NCBI RefSeq assembly: GCF_000725625.1
Contig: NZ_JOHS01000026.1
Coordinates: forward strand, 1 to 64,000
Direction: 5' to 3'
From: Streptomyces sp. NRRL F-6676
GTDB lineage: Bacteria; Actinomycetota; Actinomycetes; Streptomycetales; Streptomycetaceae
DNA length: 64,000 bases
Made by a program: the position numbers and the translations under genes. Shown one piece after another: positions 39,421 to 47,621 of this stretch (its first letter is position 1; each line of letters begins with the position of its first letter). Under the pieces are notes generated by a model. That model searched no databases and was not told where the DNA came from. It saw only the letters and a list, made by a program, of their open reading frames with translations.

Positions 39421-40548
39421 TCACGTCAGCCCGATCTCCTCGCACTTCGCCGCGTACGCGGGCGTGCAGATGTCCCGCACCGTGTAGACGCCGTCCCGGA
39501 TCACCGTCTCCGCGATGTTGTCCCTGGTGAGCGCGACCACCGGGACGAGCATCGCCGGGATCCCCTTGCGCGTCGGGCTGTCCACCGAGTCGCGGGTGAG
39601 CGCGTCGAACTCGATCGAGCGGCCCTGCACCTTGGTCACCGCCATCTCGGCGGCGCTCTCGGCCTCCCGCCGGAACGGCTTGTAGACGCTCATGTACTGC
39701 TCCCCCGAGACGATCCGCCGCACCGCCGCGAGGTCGGCGTCCTGCCCGGTCACCGGGGGTATCCGGCCGGCCCCGGCCTTCTTCAGGGCGTCGATGGCGG
39801 CGCCCGCCATGCCGTCGTTGGCGGAGTAGACGGCGTCGATGTCGTCGAGCCCGACCGCCTTGATCGCCTCGCGCATGTTCTCCGCGGCGACTTCGGGCAG
39901 CCACTCCCGGGTGTCGTACGACTTGGCGATGACGACGTTGCCCTTGATCTCGTCGAGGACACCCTTCTTGAAGCGGGCGGTGTTCGGGTCGCTGGGCGAG
40001 CCGTTGATCATGACGACCTTGCTGGTGGCCGCGTGCTCGCCGAGCGCCTTGAGCAGGGCCTGGCCCTGCACCTGGCCGACGAGTTCGTTGTCGTGCGAGA
40101 CGTACGCGTCGATCGGGCCCTCGGCGAGCCGGTCATAGGCGATCACCGGGATGTGCGCGTCCTTGGCCTTCTCGACCTGCGCCGCGATCGACCCGGAGTC
40201 GACGGCGTCGACGAGGATCACGTCCACCTTGTCGGCGATCAGCCCGGCGAACTGCGCGCTCTGCCGGGACGCGCTGGCCCCGGCGTTCCGGGCCACGACC
40301 TTGCCCTTGCCGTGGGTCAGGGCGGCGATCCGCCTGGTGATGAGGGGCTGGTCGAAGTCGTCGAAGCGGGCGGTCTTGTGATCGGGCATCAGCAGACCGA
40401 CGGTGAGGTCGTCGCCCTTCTTCGGTGCCGCGGCACCGTTGCTGCCTGCCTCGACGACACCACAACCGCCGGCCAGCAGGGCCGAGGCGGTCACGGCGAC
40501 CGTGCCGACCCAGCGACGAACGGCGGACCCGTGGGGGGTTGGGAACAT
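39421..40548 (-). CDS. sugar ABC transporter substrate-binding lipoprotein (XylF-like)
   Basis: 375 residues. Lipobox VTASALLAGGCG near residue 29, then a periplasmic-binding type 1 fold: LTVGLLMPDHKTARFDDFD, VDVILVDAVDSGSIAAQVEKA, IPVIAYDRLAEGPIDAYVSHDN, DIDAVYSANDGMAG, PPVTGQDADLAAV. Pattern as in xylose/ribose-binding proteins. No ATPase or permease gene is adjacent, so it is an orphan using a transporter elsewhere or acting as a sensor. Confidence 0.88.
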   Translation of the reverse strand: MFPTPHGSAVRRWVGTVAVTASALLAGGCGVVEAGSNGAAAPKKGDDLTVGLLMPDHKTARFDDFDQPLITRRIAALTHGKGKVVARNAGASASRQSAQFAGLIADKVDVILVDAVDSGSIAAQVEKAKDAHIPVIAYDRLAEGPIDAYVSHDNELVGQVQGQALLKALGEHAATSKVVMINGSPSDPNTARFKKGVLDEIKGNVVIAKSYDTREWLPEVAAENMREAIKAVGLDDIDAVYSANDGMAGAAIDALKKAGAGRIPPVTGQDADLAAVRRIVSGEQYMSVYKPFRREAESAAEMAVTKVQGRSIEFDALTRDSVDSPTRKGIPAMLVPVVALTRDNIAETVIRDGVYTVRDICTPAYAAKCEEIGLT

Positions 40549-40724
40549 CAATCGGAGCCTTCCGGGCGGAACAGAGACGGCCCCACTGTGCTGCCCCCGC
40601 AACCCCCCATGCGGAAGCTTCCCGGACTCCGTACGGAATCTCCTCATGGGGGATGGGGGATGGGCGCGGGGGATGGGCGCCCCCTTCCGGCGCGGTCCCG
40701 CCCGGCGGGGGGGGGGCTTCGGGT

Positions 40725-41684
40725 TCAGGCCGCCGGCGAGGTCTCGGCGTGCAGGGCCCGCAGCAGCCAGTCGTGGGCGGTGCCGGGGGTGGGGGCCGCG
40801 TGGGGGTCCAGGGCGGTGGTCAGGTGCCAGTACTCGTCGAGGCGGGGGTCGGCCGCGAGTCGGGGGGCGAGGTCGCGGCGGAAGGTGGGGGTGTCGCGGG
40901 TGCCGTAGGCCTGGGCGTAGGCGGAGACGAAGCCGTCGAGTGCCTCGCCCGGGTGCGGTGCGCGGCCAGCGCGGAGGGGGGCGGCCGCCAAGGCGTACGC
41001 CTCGGCCAGACCGGCGTACAGCACGCCCGCCCGCGCGCCCCCGGCCCGCCGGTGCGCGTCCGGCTGGGGCTGCTCGGTGCCCGTGCAGGGGCGGGACGTC
41101 AGGGCGTGCAGCCGGGCGAAGGCCAGTACCTGGGCCGGCTCCGGGTCGGCGGGCGGCTGCGGGACCGCGACGTCCAGGAACGCCGTGACCGCGCGGGCCG
41201 GCATCCGCGCCGGCAGCCAGCCGCGCCAGAACCGGGCGATCGCGGCCGTACTCGGCGGCGTCGTCACCGCGCCGACCAGGCGCAGCCGTTCGGCGCGCTC
41301 CCCCGGCGGGCACTCCCGCACCAGCCGCAGCGCCGCCTCCCGCCAGCGCAGCGCCTCGAGCCGCGAGCCGAGCTCCCGCAGCTGCCCGTCGACGGCGTCC
41401 TCCAGGAGCCCCTCCGCCAGCACCTCGTCCTGCGGTACGCCGTCGGACGGGCCGCCCCGCGGCAGGACGCGCCGCACCTCGGGCACCCCGAGGCCGAGCC
41501 CGCGCAGCGCGCGGATCAGGGCCAGCCGGCCGAGCGCGGCGGGGCCGTAGCGGCGGTGGCCGCCCGCGCTGCGGGAGGTCTCCGGCAGCAGACCGCGGTC
41601 GGAGTAGAAGCGGACCGTCTTGACGGTGACGCCCGCACGCTCCGCGAGTTGGCCGATGCTCCACAGTCCGTCGTCGTACGGCAC
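40725..41684 (-). CDS. MerR-family regulator
   Basis: 319 residues. N-terminal MerR HTH: WSIGQLAERAGVTVKTVRFY, SDRGLLPE, GHRRYGPAALGRLALIRAL, then a dimer helix. The C-terminal two thirds is a large helical effector-like region (ARLHALTSRPCTG, GEALDGFVSAYAQAYG, ALDPHAAPTPGTAHDWLLRAL). GTG at 41684. Divergent from the alpha/beta hydrolase gene, which is the natural target. Confidence 0.85.
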   Translation of the reverse strand: MPYDDGLWSIGQLAERAGVTVKTVRFYSDRGLLPETSRSAGGHRRYGPAALGRLALIRALRGLGLGVPEVRRVLPRGGPSDGVPQDEVLAEGLLEDAVDGQLRELGSRLEALRWREAALRLVRECPPGERAERLRLVGAVTTPPSTAAIARFWRGWLPARMPARAVTAFLDVAVPQPPADPEPAQVLAFARLHALTSRPCTGTEQPQPDAHRRAGGARAGVLYAGLAEAYALAAAPLRAGRAPHPGEALDGFVSAYAQAYGTRDTPTFRRDLAPRLAADPRLDEYWHLTTALDPHAAPTPGTAHDWLLRALHAETSPAA

Positions 41685-41844
41685 GGCGGCGGGCCTCCCT
41701 CCGACTCCCCCGGCGCCCGCACGCGGGGGCGCCATCCGGGTTGAACCTCCCCCAGGGGGAGTTCCTACCGTACCGGCGGGCGCGGCCGGGCGGACGGTTC
41801 CGGCCGTCGCCGACGGCGTACGACGACAGTGTGAGGAGAGGGCC

Positions 41845-43386
41845 GTGGCCCCCGTATTCGTCCTGGTACCGGGCATGTTCACCGACGCGCACGTATGGGA
41901 GGAGACCGCTCGCCGGCTGACCGCGGCGGGCGCCGAGGCACGGGCGGTGACGCTCGCGGGACCCGGGCGGGCGCGGGCCGGTGCCGGCCCGGTGGTGGAT
42001 CTGGAGGCACACATCAGAGACGTGTGCGCGGCGATCGACGCGGCCGGTGCCCCGGACGGCCGGGAGGTCGTGCTCGTCGGGCACGACTACGGCGTCCACC
42101 CGGTGCTGGGCGCCGCCGACCGGCGGGCGGGGCGGGTGGCCCGGATCGTGTTCCTGGACGCGGGGATGCCGCAGGACGGCGTCCCGCCGCTGGCGGCGGT
42201 GCCGGACCAGTCCCTGCGGGCCCGGCTGGCCGAACGGGCGGCGGCCGGCGGGGCCGACGGCGAGCTGCCGCCCCCGGCGCGTGAGGAGTGGCCGCGGTGG
42301 GGCAGCACGGCGGGCGTGCCGGAGGAGGCCCTGGACCGGCTCACCGCCCGGGCCGCGCCCCAGCCGCTGGGCACGCTGTTCCAGCCGCTGCGGCTGACCG
42401 GCGCGGCGGCCGCCGTGCCGACCACGGGCGTGCTGTGCACCGCGAGCGGCGTGGGCATCGCCATGGTCCAGCGGCTGGTGGACCTCGGCGACCCGGCCCT
42501 GCGCGCGCTGGCCGCCCCCGGGGTGACGTTCTTCGAACTGCCCACCGGCCACTGGCCGATGCTGTCCTGCCCCGCCGACCTGGCCGACGTCCTGCTGCGG
42601 GCCGCCGCGGGCGAGGGACACGGGCTCACCGCGCCGGGCGAGGCGGAAACCCCCGCGCATCTCCATCCGTTCCCCCTCCCGGCACCCGAACTGCCGCGCG
42701 AGCGGCGGGAGAACGTGGACCTGTACGTCCCGGAGGCGGCCGCTCCGGACAGCCCCCGCCCCGCGGTGCTGTTCGTGCACGGCGGGCCGGTGCCCGCCGG
42801 GGCCGAGCCGGCCCCGCGCGACTGGCCGGTCCTGACGGGCCACGCCCGGTACGCGGCCGGGCAGGGCGTGGTGGGCGCGGTCGTCGCGCACCGGCTGCAC
42901 GACGTGGCCGACTACGCGCGCGCCGCGGCGGACGTGGCGGCGGCCGTGGACCTGGTCCGCGCGGACCCGCGCGTCGACGCCGGCCGGATCGCGCTGTGGT
43001 TCTTCTCCGGCGGCGGCCCCCTCATGGCGGACTGGCTGGCCGAGCCGCCGGCGTGGCTGCGCTGCCTGGGCGCCGCGTACCCGGTGCTCGCCCCGCTGCC
43101 CAACTGGGGGATGTCCGCCGAGGGCCGGTTCCATCCGGTGCGGGCGGTCGCGGACGCCGGTCACGCGCTGCCGCCGCTGGTGCTGCTCCGGGTGGGCCGG
43201 GAGTCGCCGGAGATCGCGGCGACCGTGGCGAAGTTCCTGCGGACGGCGGCGGAGCGGGAGGCGGACGTGCGGGTGGTGGACGTCCCGCACGGCCACCACG
43301 GCGGCGGCCCCGCCGATCCGGCCGACGAGTGGCGGGCGGCGGTGCGGGAGGCGATGCGCGCGGTGGTGGCGCACGTGACGGCCTGA
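41845..43386 (+). CDS. fused double alpha/beta hydrolase
   Basis: 513 residues with two alpha/beta hydrolase domains. Domain one (1-260): FVLVPGMFTDAHVWEETARRL, nucleophile elbow VVLVGHDYGVHP with Asp in place of Ser, and FFELPTGHWPML carrying the His. Domain two (275-513): PRPAVLFVHGGPVPAG, elbow RIALWFFSGGGPLMADWL, and VVDVPHGHHGG with the His. Asp at the elbow is used by haloalkane dehalogenases and epoxide hydrolases, but also occurs in inactive members. GTG at 41845 behind GAGGAGAGGG. Neighbouring MerR regulator is divergent. Confidence 0.82.
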   Translation: MAPVFVLVPGMFTDAHVWEETARRLTAAGAEARAVTLAGPGRARAGAGPVVDLEAHIRDVCAAIDAAGAPDGREVVLVGHDYGVHPVLGAADRRAGRVARIVFLDAGMPQDGVPPLAAVPDQSLRARLAERAAAGGADGELPPPAREEWPRWGSTAGVPEEALDRLTARAAPQPLGTLFQPLRLTGAAAAVPTTGVLCTASGVGIAMVQRLVDLGDPALRALAAPGVTFFELPTGHWPMLSCPADLADVLLRAAAGEGHGLTAPGEAETPAHLHPFPLPAPELPRERRENVDLYVPEAAAPDSPRPAVLFVHGGPVPAGAEPAPRDWPVLTGHARYAAGQGVVGAVVAHRLHDVADYARAAADVAAAVDLVRADPRVDAGRIALWFFSGGGPLMADWLAEPPAWLRCLGAAYPVLAPLPNWGMSAEGRFHPVRAVADAGHALPPLVLLRVGRESPEIAATVAKFLRTAAEREADVRVVDVPHGHHGGGPADPADEWRAAVREAMRAVVAHVTA

Positions 43387-43398
43387 CCGGTCACCGTC

Positions 43399-43535
43399 GA
43401 GCGGCTCCGGCCGTCCGTAAGCGGCCCGACCATCCGTGAGCGGCTCCCGGACGCCTGTGAGCGGCTCCGGCGGCCCGTGAGCAGCTTCGGACGCCCGTAA
43501 ACGGCTCCGGCCGCCCGTGAGCGGCTCCCGGTGCT
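43399..43535. repeat. approximately 20-bp tandem repeat between convergent genes
   Basis: About seven units of GAGCGGCTCCGGCCGCCCGT with variation fill the space between the hydrolase and TetR stops. Parts of it can pair (CGGCTCCGG/CCGGAGCCG-type) and may help termination of both genes. Confidence 0.8.
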
Positions 43536-43542
43536 CTCGCGC

Positions 43543-44358
43543 TCAGCCGGCGGCCGCCACCAGCGCGTCGAGTTCCGCCTCGAAGAACAGCGCCGGGTCG
43601 AACCCCATCCCGGTGAACTGCCCGGCGAGTTCCAGGGAGAGGGCGCCGTGCAGCCGGGTCCAGAAGGACAGCGCGCGGTGCAGCACGCCGGGCGGGGCGG
43701 GCCGGTCCCCCGCCCACGCGCGGTACTGCCCGAGGTGCACGGCGAACGGCACCTCGGGGGAGCCGGGGGAGCCGGCCGGGCCGGGGAGGGCGGCCTGGGG
43801 CAGCGCCGCGCAGGCGTCGAGCACGAACGTCATGCTCTCCCTGGCGAGGCCGGTGGTGTCGTCCGGCGCGTGATACCCGGGCACGGGGGTGCCGAAGACG
43901 AGGAAGTAGCGCTGGGGGTCGGCCAGCGCCCACCCGCGCAGGGCGTGCGCCAGCGCGCGCGCCTCCGCGCCGGACGCGGCGGCTTCGGAAGCCCCGGAGG
44001 CCCCGGAGACCGCAGAAGCCTCGGAAACCCCGGAGGCGCCGGAGACCGCAGAAGCCTCGGAGACCCCGGAGGCTTCGGCGGCCTCGGAGGCCGCGCGGAA
44101 GGCGTCGACGAGGCTGCGGTAGCCGTCCCTGATCAGCTCGGTGATCAGCTCGTCCCGGCCGGCGTAGTACCGGTAGAGCGCGGGCCCGCTCATGCCCATG
44201 CGCTTGGCGATCGCGTTGAGGGAGAGCCCGGAGGCCCCCGCGTCGGCGATCTGCTCCCAGGCGTGCGCCTTGATCTCGGTCCGCACCTGCGTGCGGTAGC
44301 GCTCACGCGGCGTCGCCGCGCCCGCGGCACCCTCCGCCCCCGCCGTCTCCTGCCGCAT
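43543..44358 (-). CDS. TetR-family regulator with a repeat insertion
   Basis: 271 residues. TetR HTH 20-66: AWEQIADAGASGLSLNAIAK, RMGMSGPALYRYYAGRDELI. C-terminal TetR_C-like part: ALAHALRGWALADPQRYFLVFG, MGFDPALFFEAELDALV. Between them a Ser/Glu/Ala/Val stretch (SGVSEASAVSGA units, 36-bp DNA repeat at about 43981-44085) expands the linker. AAGGAGG lies 8 bases before the ATG at 44358. Divergent from the reductase gene with a readable operator between. Confidence 0.85.
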   Translation of the reverse strand: MRQETAGAEGAAGAATPRERYRTQVRTEIKAHAWEQIADAGASGLSLNAIAKRMGMSGPALYRYYAGRDELITELIRDGYRSLVDAFRAASEAAEASGVSEASAVSGASGVSEASAVSGASGASEAAASGAEARALAHALRGWALADPQRYFLVFGTPVPGYHAPDDTTGLARESMTFVLDACAALPQAALPGPAGSPGSPEVPFAVHLGQYRAWAGDRPAPPGVLHRALSFWTRLHGALSLELAGQFTGMGFDPALFFEAELDALVAAAG

Positions 44359-44413
44359 GTCCGCCGCCTCCTTGTGCGCGATCACGCGCGCAATCCCACC
44401 ACGCTTCACTCTT

Positions 44414-44473
44414 GTTAGAAGCTATCACGACCGCTATTGACACTCCGCCCGGGCTGGAGTTACAACTTCTAAC
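44414..44473. promoter_or_regulatory. reductase promoter flanked by TetR operator arms
   Basis: -35 TTGACA at 44437-44442, 17-base spacer, -10-like TTACAA at 44460-44465. GTTAGAAG at 44414-44421 and CTTCTAAC at 44466-44473 are inverse copies on either side, and GTTACAACTTCTAAC at 44459-44473 overlaps the -10. Binding would block the promoter. Confidence 0.65.
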
Positions 44474-44526
44474 GAAGCAGAAAGCAAGTAACTCCAGCAA
44501 TCTCTACTCGCATGGCGGAGGCCCTC

Positions 44527-45564
44527 ATGCATCCCGCGGAAACCGAAGAACTCGTCGAGATCGTCCTGCCGGGCAAGGTCGAGCCGGAGGGGCTGCGGGT
44601 CCGGCGCGGGGCGGTGCCCGCCCCCGGCCCCGGCCAGATGGTGATCCGGATGGAGGCGACCGGCGTCTCCTTCGCGGAGCAGCAGATGCGCCGCGGCAAG
44701 TACTTCGACCAACCGCCGTTCCCCTTCGTCCCCGGCTACGACCTCGTCGGCACCGTGGCCGCGACCGGCGAGGGCGTCGCCCCGGCGCCGGCCGGCACCC
44801 GGGTGGCCGCGATGGTCAAGGTCGGCGGCTGGTCCAGCCATGTCGTCGTGGACGCGGCGGACGTCGTACCGGTGCCCGAGGGCGTCGACGCGGACCGGGC
44901 GGAGACCATGGTCGTCAACGGCGTCACCGCCTGGCAGATGCTGCACCGCACGGCCCGCGTCCGCGCCGGGCAGACGGTGCTGGTGCTCGGCGCCAACGGC
45001 GGCGTCGGCTCGGTCCTCGTCCAGCTGGCGCGGGCGGCCGGGGCGAAGGTGATCGGCACCGCCTCCGCCCGCCACCACCAGGTGCTGCGCGACCGGGGCG
45101 TCACCCCCGTCGACTACCGCACCGAGGACATCGCCGCGCGCGTCCGTGAGCTGGCCCCCGGCGGGGTGGACGCCGTCTTCGACCACGTCGGCGGCCCCGG
45201 CATCGTCGACTCCTGGCGCCTGCTCGCCCCCGGCGGCACGCTCGTCGCGTACGGCACCGCCTCCACCCGGGACGACGAGGGCTCCAAGCAGCTGCCCGTC
45301 CTCAAGCTGCTCGCCCGGGTCTGGCTGTGGAACGCCCTGCCCAACCGCCGCCGCGCCCACTTCTACAACCTCTGGGCCGGCCACAGGAACCGGGCCCGCT
45401 TCCGCGCCCGCCTGCGCACCGACCTCACCGAGGTCTTCGAGGCCCTCCGCCGCGGCGACATCACCGCCCAGGTCGCCGCCCGCTTCCCCCTCACCGAGGC
45501 CGCCGAGGCCCTGCGCCTCGCGGAGTCGGGGACGGTGGCGGGAAAGGTGGTACTCCACGCGTGA
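44527..45564 (+). CDS. zinc-free MDR / quinone oxidoreductase
   Basis: 345 residues. GroES-like half with VIRMEATGVSFAEQQMRRGK and PFPFVPGYDLVGTVAATGEG, no zinc ligands. Rossmann half GQTVLVLGANGGVGSVLVQL (AxGGVG), then FDHVGGPGIVDSWRLLAPGG and FPLTEAAEALRLAESGTVAGKVVL. NADPH-dependent reduction of quinones or enones. ATG at 44527 has GGAGG 6 bases upstream; ATG at 44512 is less likely. Repressed by the divergent TetR gene (inference). Confidence 0.9.
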   Translation: MHPAETEELVEIVLPGKVEPEGLRVRRGAVPAPGPGQMVIRMEATGVSFAEQQMRRGKYFDQPPFPFVPGYDLVGTVAATGEGVAPAPAGTRVAAMVKVGGWSSHVVVDAADVVPVPEGVDADRAETMVVNGVTAWQMLHRTARVRAGQTVLVLGANGGVGSVLVQLARAAGAKVIGTASARHHQVLRDRGVTPVDYRTEDIAARVRELAPGGVDAVFDHVGGPGIVDSWRLLAPGGTLVAYGTASTRDDEGSKQLPVLKLLARVWLWNALPNRRRAHFYNLWAGHRNRARFRARLRTDLTEVFEALRRGDITAQVAARFPLTEAAEALRLAESGTVAGKVVLHA

Positions 45565-45711
45565 GCCCGCCCGCGCCGCCCCATCGCCCCCGACTCCCGT
45601 ACCGGGCGTACCGGGCAAGGGTGTTGCAAGGAGCGTGCAAGGAAAGCGCCGTACCCGCCGGGCATCCCCCCGTCGTCCGCTGTACGCAGTGACGGAGCCA
45701 CGGGGGTTCGT

Positions 45712-46956
45712 ATGTCCGTAACCACGACGAGAACGGCGTTGATCGAGCAGGGGCACTGGCTGACGGTGCGGGACTGCAAGCGGGTCCTGGTGGTCGCCCA
45801 CACGGTGACCTTCGCCCAACGGCTGCGCGAGGTCTTCGAGTTGCTGGAGGCCGATCTGCGCGTCCAGCTGATCTTCACGGTGGCGCCGCACGCCTTCGGC
45901 AGTGGCACCGCCGAGTTCCTGCACGGCCTGGGCATCTCCACCGTGCCCTGGGAGGAGGCGCTGCGGGCCGAGTTCGACCTCGTGCTCGCGGCGGGCCTGC
46001 GCGGAGTGCACGAGTTGCGCGCCCCGGTGGTCCGCATCGCGCACGGCGCCGGGCACATCAAACCGCTCACCGACGTCACCGGCCTGACCCCCGGAGAGCC
46101 GAGGGCGCCCGGGATGCTGAGTCCCCGGCATCTGCTGCACGAGGGGCGGCTGGTCCCGGCGGCCCTCGTCTACGCCCACGAGCGGGCCCTGGAGGAGCTG
46201 GCCCGGTCCTGCCCCGAGGCCCTTCCGGCGGCCCAGGTCGCGGGTGATCCGTGCGTCGACCGGATCCTGGCCGGCCGGCCCGAACGCGCGGCCTACCGCC
46301 GTGCGCTGGGGATCGAGGACGGGCAGCGGCTCGTGGTCGTCACCTCCACCTGGGGGCCGGCCTCGACGTTCGCGCGGCTCGACTCGCTGCTGCCGCAGCT
46401 GCTGGGGCGGCTCCCGGGCGACGGCCACCGCGTGGCGCTGCTGGTCCACCCCAACGTGTACGCGGGGCACGGCGTCCGGCAGGTGCGCGGCTGGCTGTCC
46501 GGCCGCCGGGACCGGGCGATCGCGGTGCTGCCCCCGGAGGCCGACTGGCAGGCGCCGCTGATCGCGGCCGACTGGATCATCGGCGACCACGGGTCGCTCA
46601 CCGCGTACGGCACGCTCACGGAGGCGACGCTGCTGCTGACGCCCGGGCCCCGGCGCGAGATGGCGGCCGCCTCCCCGGCGGCCCTGCTGTCCGCGGTGGC
46701 CCCGGTCCTCTCGCCGCTGCACCCCCTGGCGGAGCAGCTGCGGTACGCGGCGGAACTGCGCCGGCCGGGGCAGTACGACCACGTGGCCGCCTCGCTGTCC
46801 TCGGCGCCGGGGCACTTCCACCGGCGGGTGCGTACGGCCGTCTACCGGCTGCTCGGGCTGGGCGAACCCGCCCACCCGCCGTTCGTCACGCCGCCCCCGC
46901 CCCCGCCGCCGCTGACGCGGTGGGAGGTCACCGCCGGTGAGGGGGCGGCCCGGTGA
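45712..46956 (+). CDS. hypothetical protein with GT-B-like fold
   Basis: 414 residues. CKRVLVVAHTVTFAQRLREVF start, then FDLVLAAGLRGVHELRAPVVR, RIAHGAGHIKPL, and a second half with RLVVVTSTWGPASTFARLD, RVALLVHPNVYAGHGV and AADWIIGDHGSLTAYGTL. This resembles a two-domain CDP-glycerol glycerophosphotransferase or glycosyltransferase-B fold (GDHGS as in teichoic-acid enzymes). Ends with a poly-Pro and variable tail. Overlaps the next gene by 4 bases. Related Streptomyces proteins are unassigned. Confidence 0.65.
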   Translation: MSVTTTRTALIEQGHWLTVRDCKRVLVVAHTVTFAQRLREVFELLEADLRVQLIFTVAPHAFGSGTAEFLHGLGISTVPWEEALRAEFDLVLAAGLRGVHELRAPVVRIAHGAGHIKPLTDVTGLTPGEPRAPGMLSPRHLLHEGRLVPAALVYAHERALEELARSCPEALPAAQVAGDPCVDRILAGRPERAAYRRALGIEDGQRLVVVTSTWGPASTFARLDSLLPQLLGRLPGDGHRVALLVHPNVYAGHGVRQVRGWLSGRRDRAIAVLPPEADWQAPLIAADWIIGDHGSLTAYGTLTEATLLLTPGPRREMAAASPAALLSAVAPVLSPLHPLAEQLRYAAELRRPGQYDHVAASLSSAPGHFHRRVRTAVYRLLGLGEPAHPPFVTPPPPPPPLTRWEVTAGEGAAR

Positions 46957-47621
46957 GCGGCCCGGCGGCGGCGGTCGGCGCGTGGGTCACGGTGTGCTCC
47001 GCCGGCCCGGCGGAGCAGGGTGCCTGGGTCACGATGCGCCCCGTCGAACCGGCGGAGCACGATGCCCGGGTCACGATGTGCCCCGTCGGCCCGGCAGGGG
47101 GCCCGGCCGTCGTCCGGGCCGTCCCGCTGCCGCCGGCCGCGGTGCCGCCGGCCGCGGTGCCGTGCGCGTGCCCGTGGCCGTCCGGCTGCCGGCACGCGCC
47201 CGGTCCGTTCCCGTGCGACGTGCATCTGCGGGTGGCGGCGGAGGGCGCGGGGCCTGCCCGGCTCAGGGAGTTCGCCGACGTACTGGTCGGCCGGGTGCCG
47301 CTGCCCCCGGGCCCGGCCCGGCTGCGGGCGCTCGCCCTGCTGGCCCGGTATCCCGGGTGCCGGACCGTCGCGGTGCCGGTACGGGCCGCGGCGCCGGTCG
47401 TCGGCGTACGGGACCGCACGGGTGAATTGCGGTGGGTGCGGCCGGGCCCGGCCGGGGCCCCGCCCTCCCCGCAGCTGGCCGGTTCCCTCGCCCACGCGTG
47501 GCTGACCCGGTGCGGGACGCCCGGCGCCCCGGCCACGGTGGCCGGGCAGGTCTCCGGCGGTCACTCCCGCCGCAGCCGGGCCTCGACGCGGGCCGCGTCC
47601 TGCGGGTTCAGCGTGCGGTAG
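46953..47621 (+). CDS. hypothetical protein, partner of the GT-B-like gene
   Basis: 222 residues, starting GTG in a 4-base overlap. The first 45 residues contain imperfect repeats (AWVTVCSAGPAEQG, AWVTMRPVEPAEHD, ARVTMCPVGPAGG). A Cys-containing block CACPWPSGCRHAPGPFPCDV follows, which could bind a metal, then a helix-rich body with LREFADVLVGRVPLPPGPAR and LAGSLAHAWLTRCG. The 3' end overlaps the convergent NB-ARC gene by 61 bases. No family recognised. Confidence 0.5.
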   Translation: MSGPAAAVGAWVTVCSAGPAEQGAWVTMRPVEPAEHDARVTMCPVGPAGGPAVVRAVPLPPAAVPPAAVPCACPWPSGCRHAPGPFPCDVHLRVAAEGAGPARLREFADVLVGRVPLPPGPARLRALALLARYPGCRTVAVPVRAAAPVVGVRDRTGELRWVRPGPAGAPPSPQLAGSLAHAWLTRCGTPGAPATVAGQVSGGHSRRSRASTRAASCGFSVR

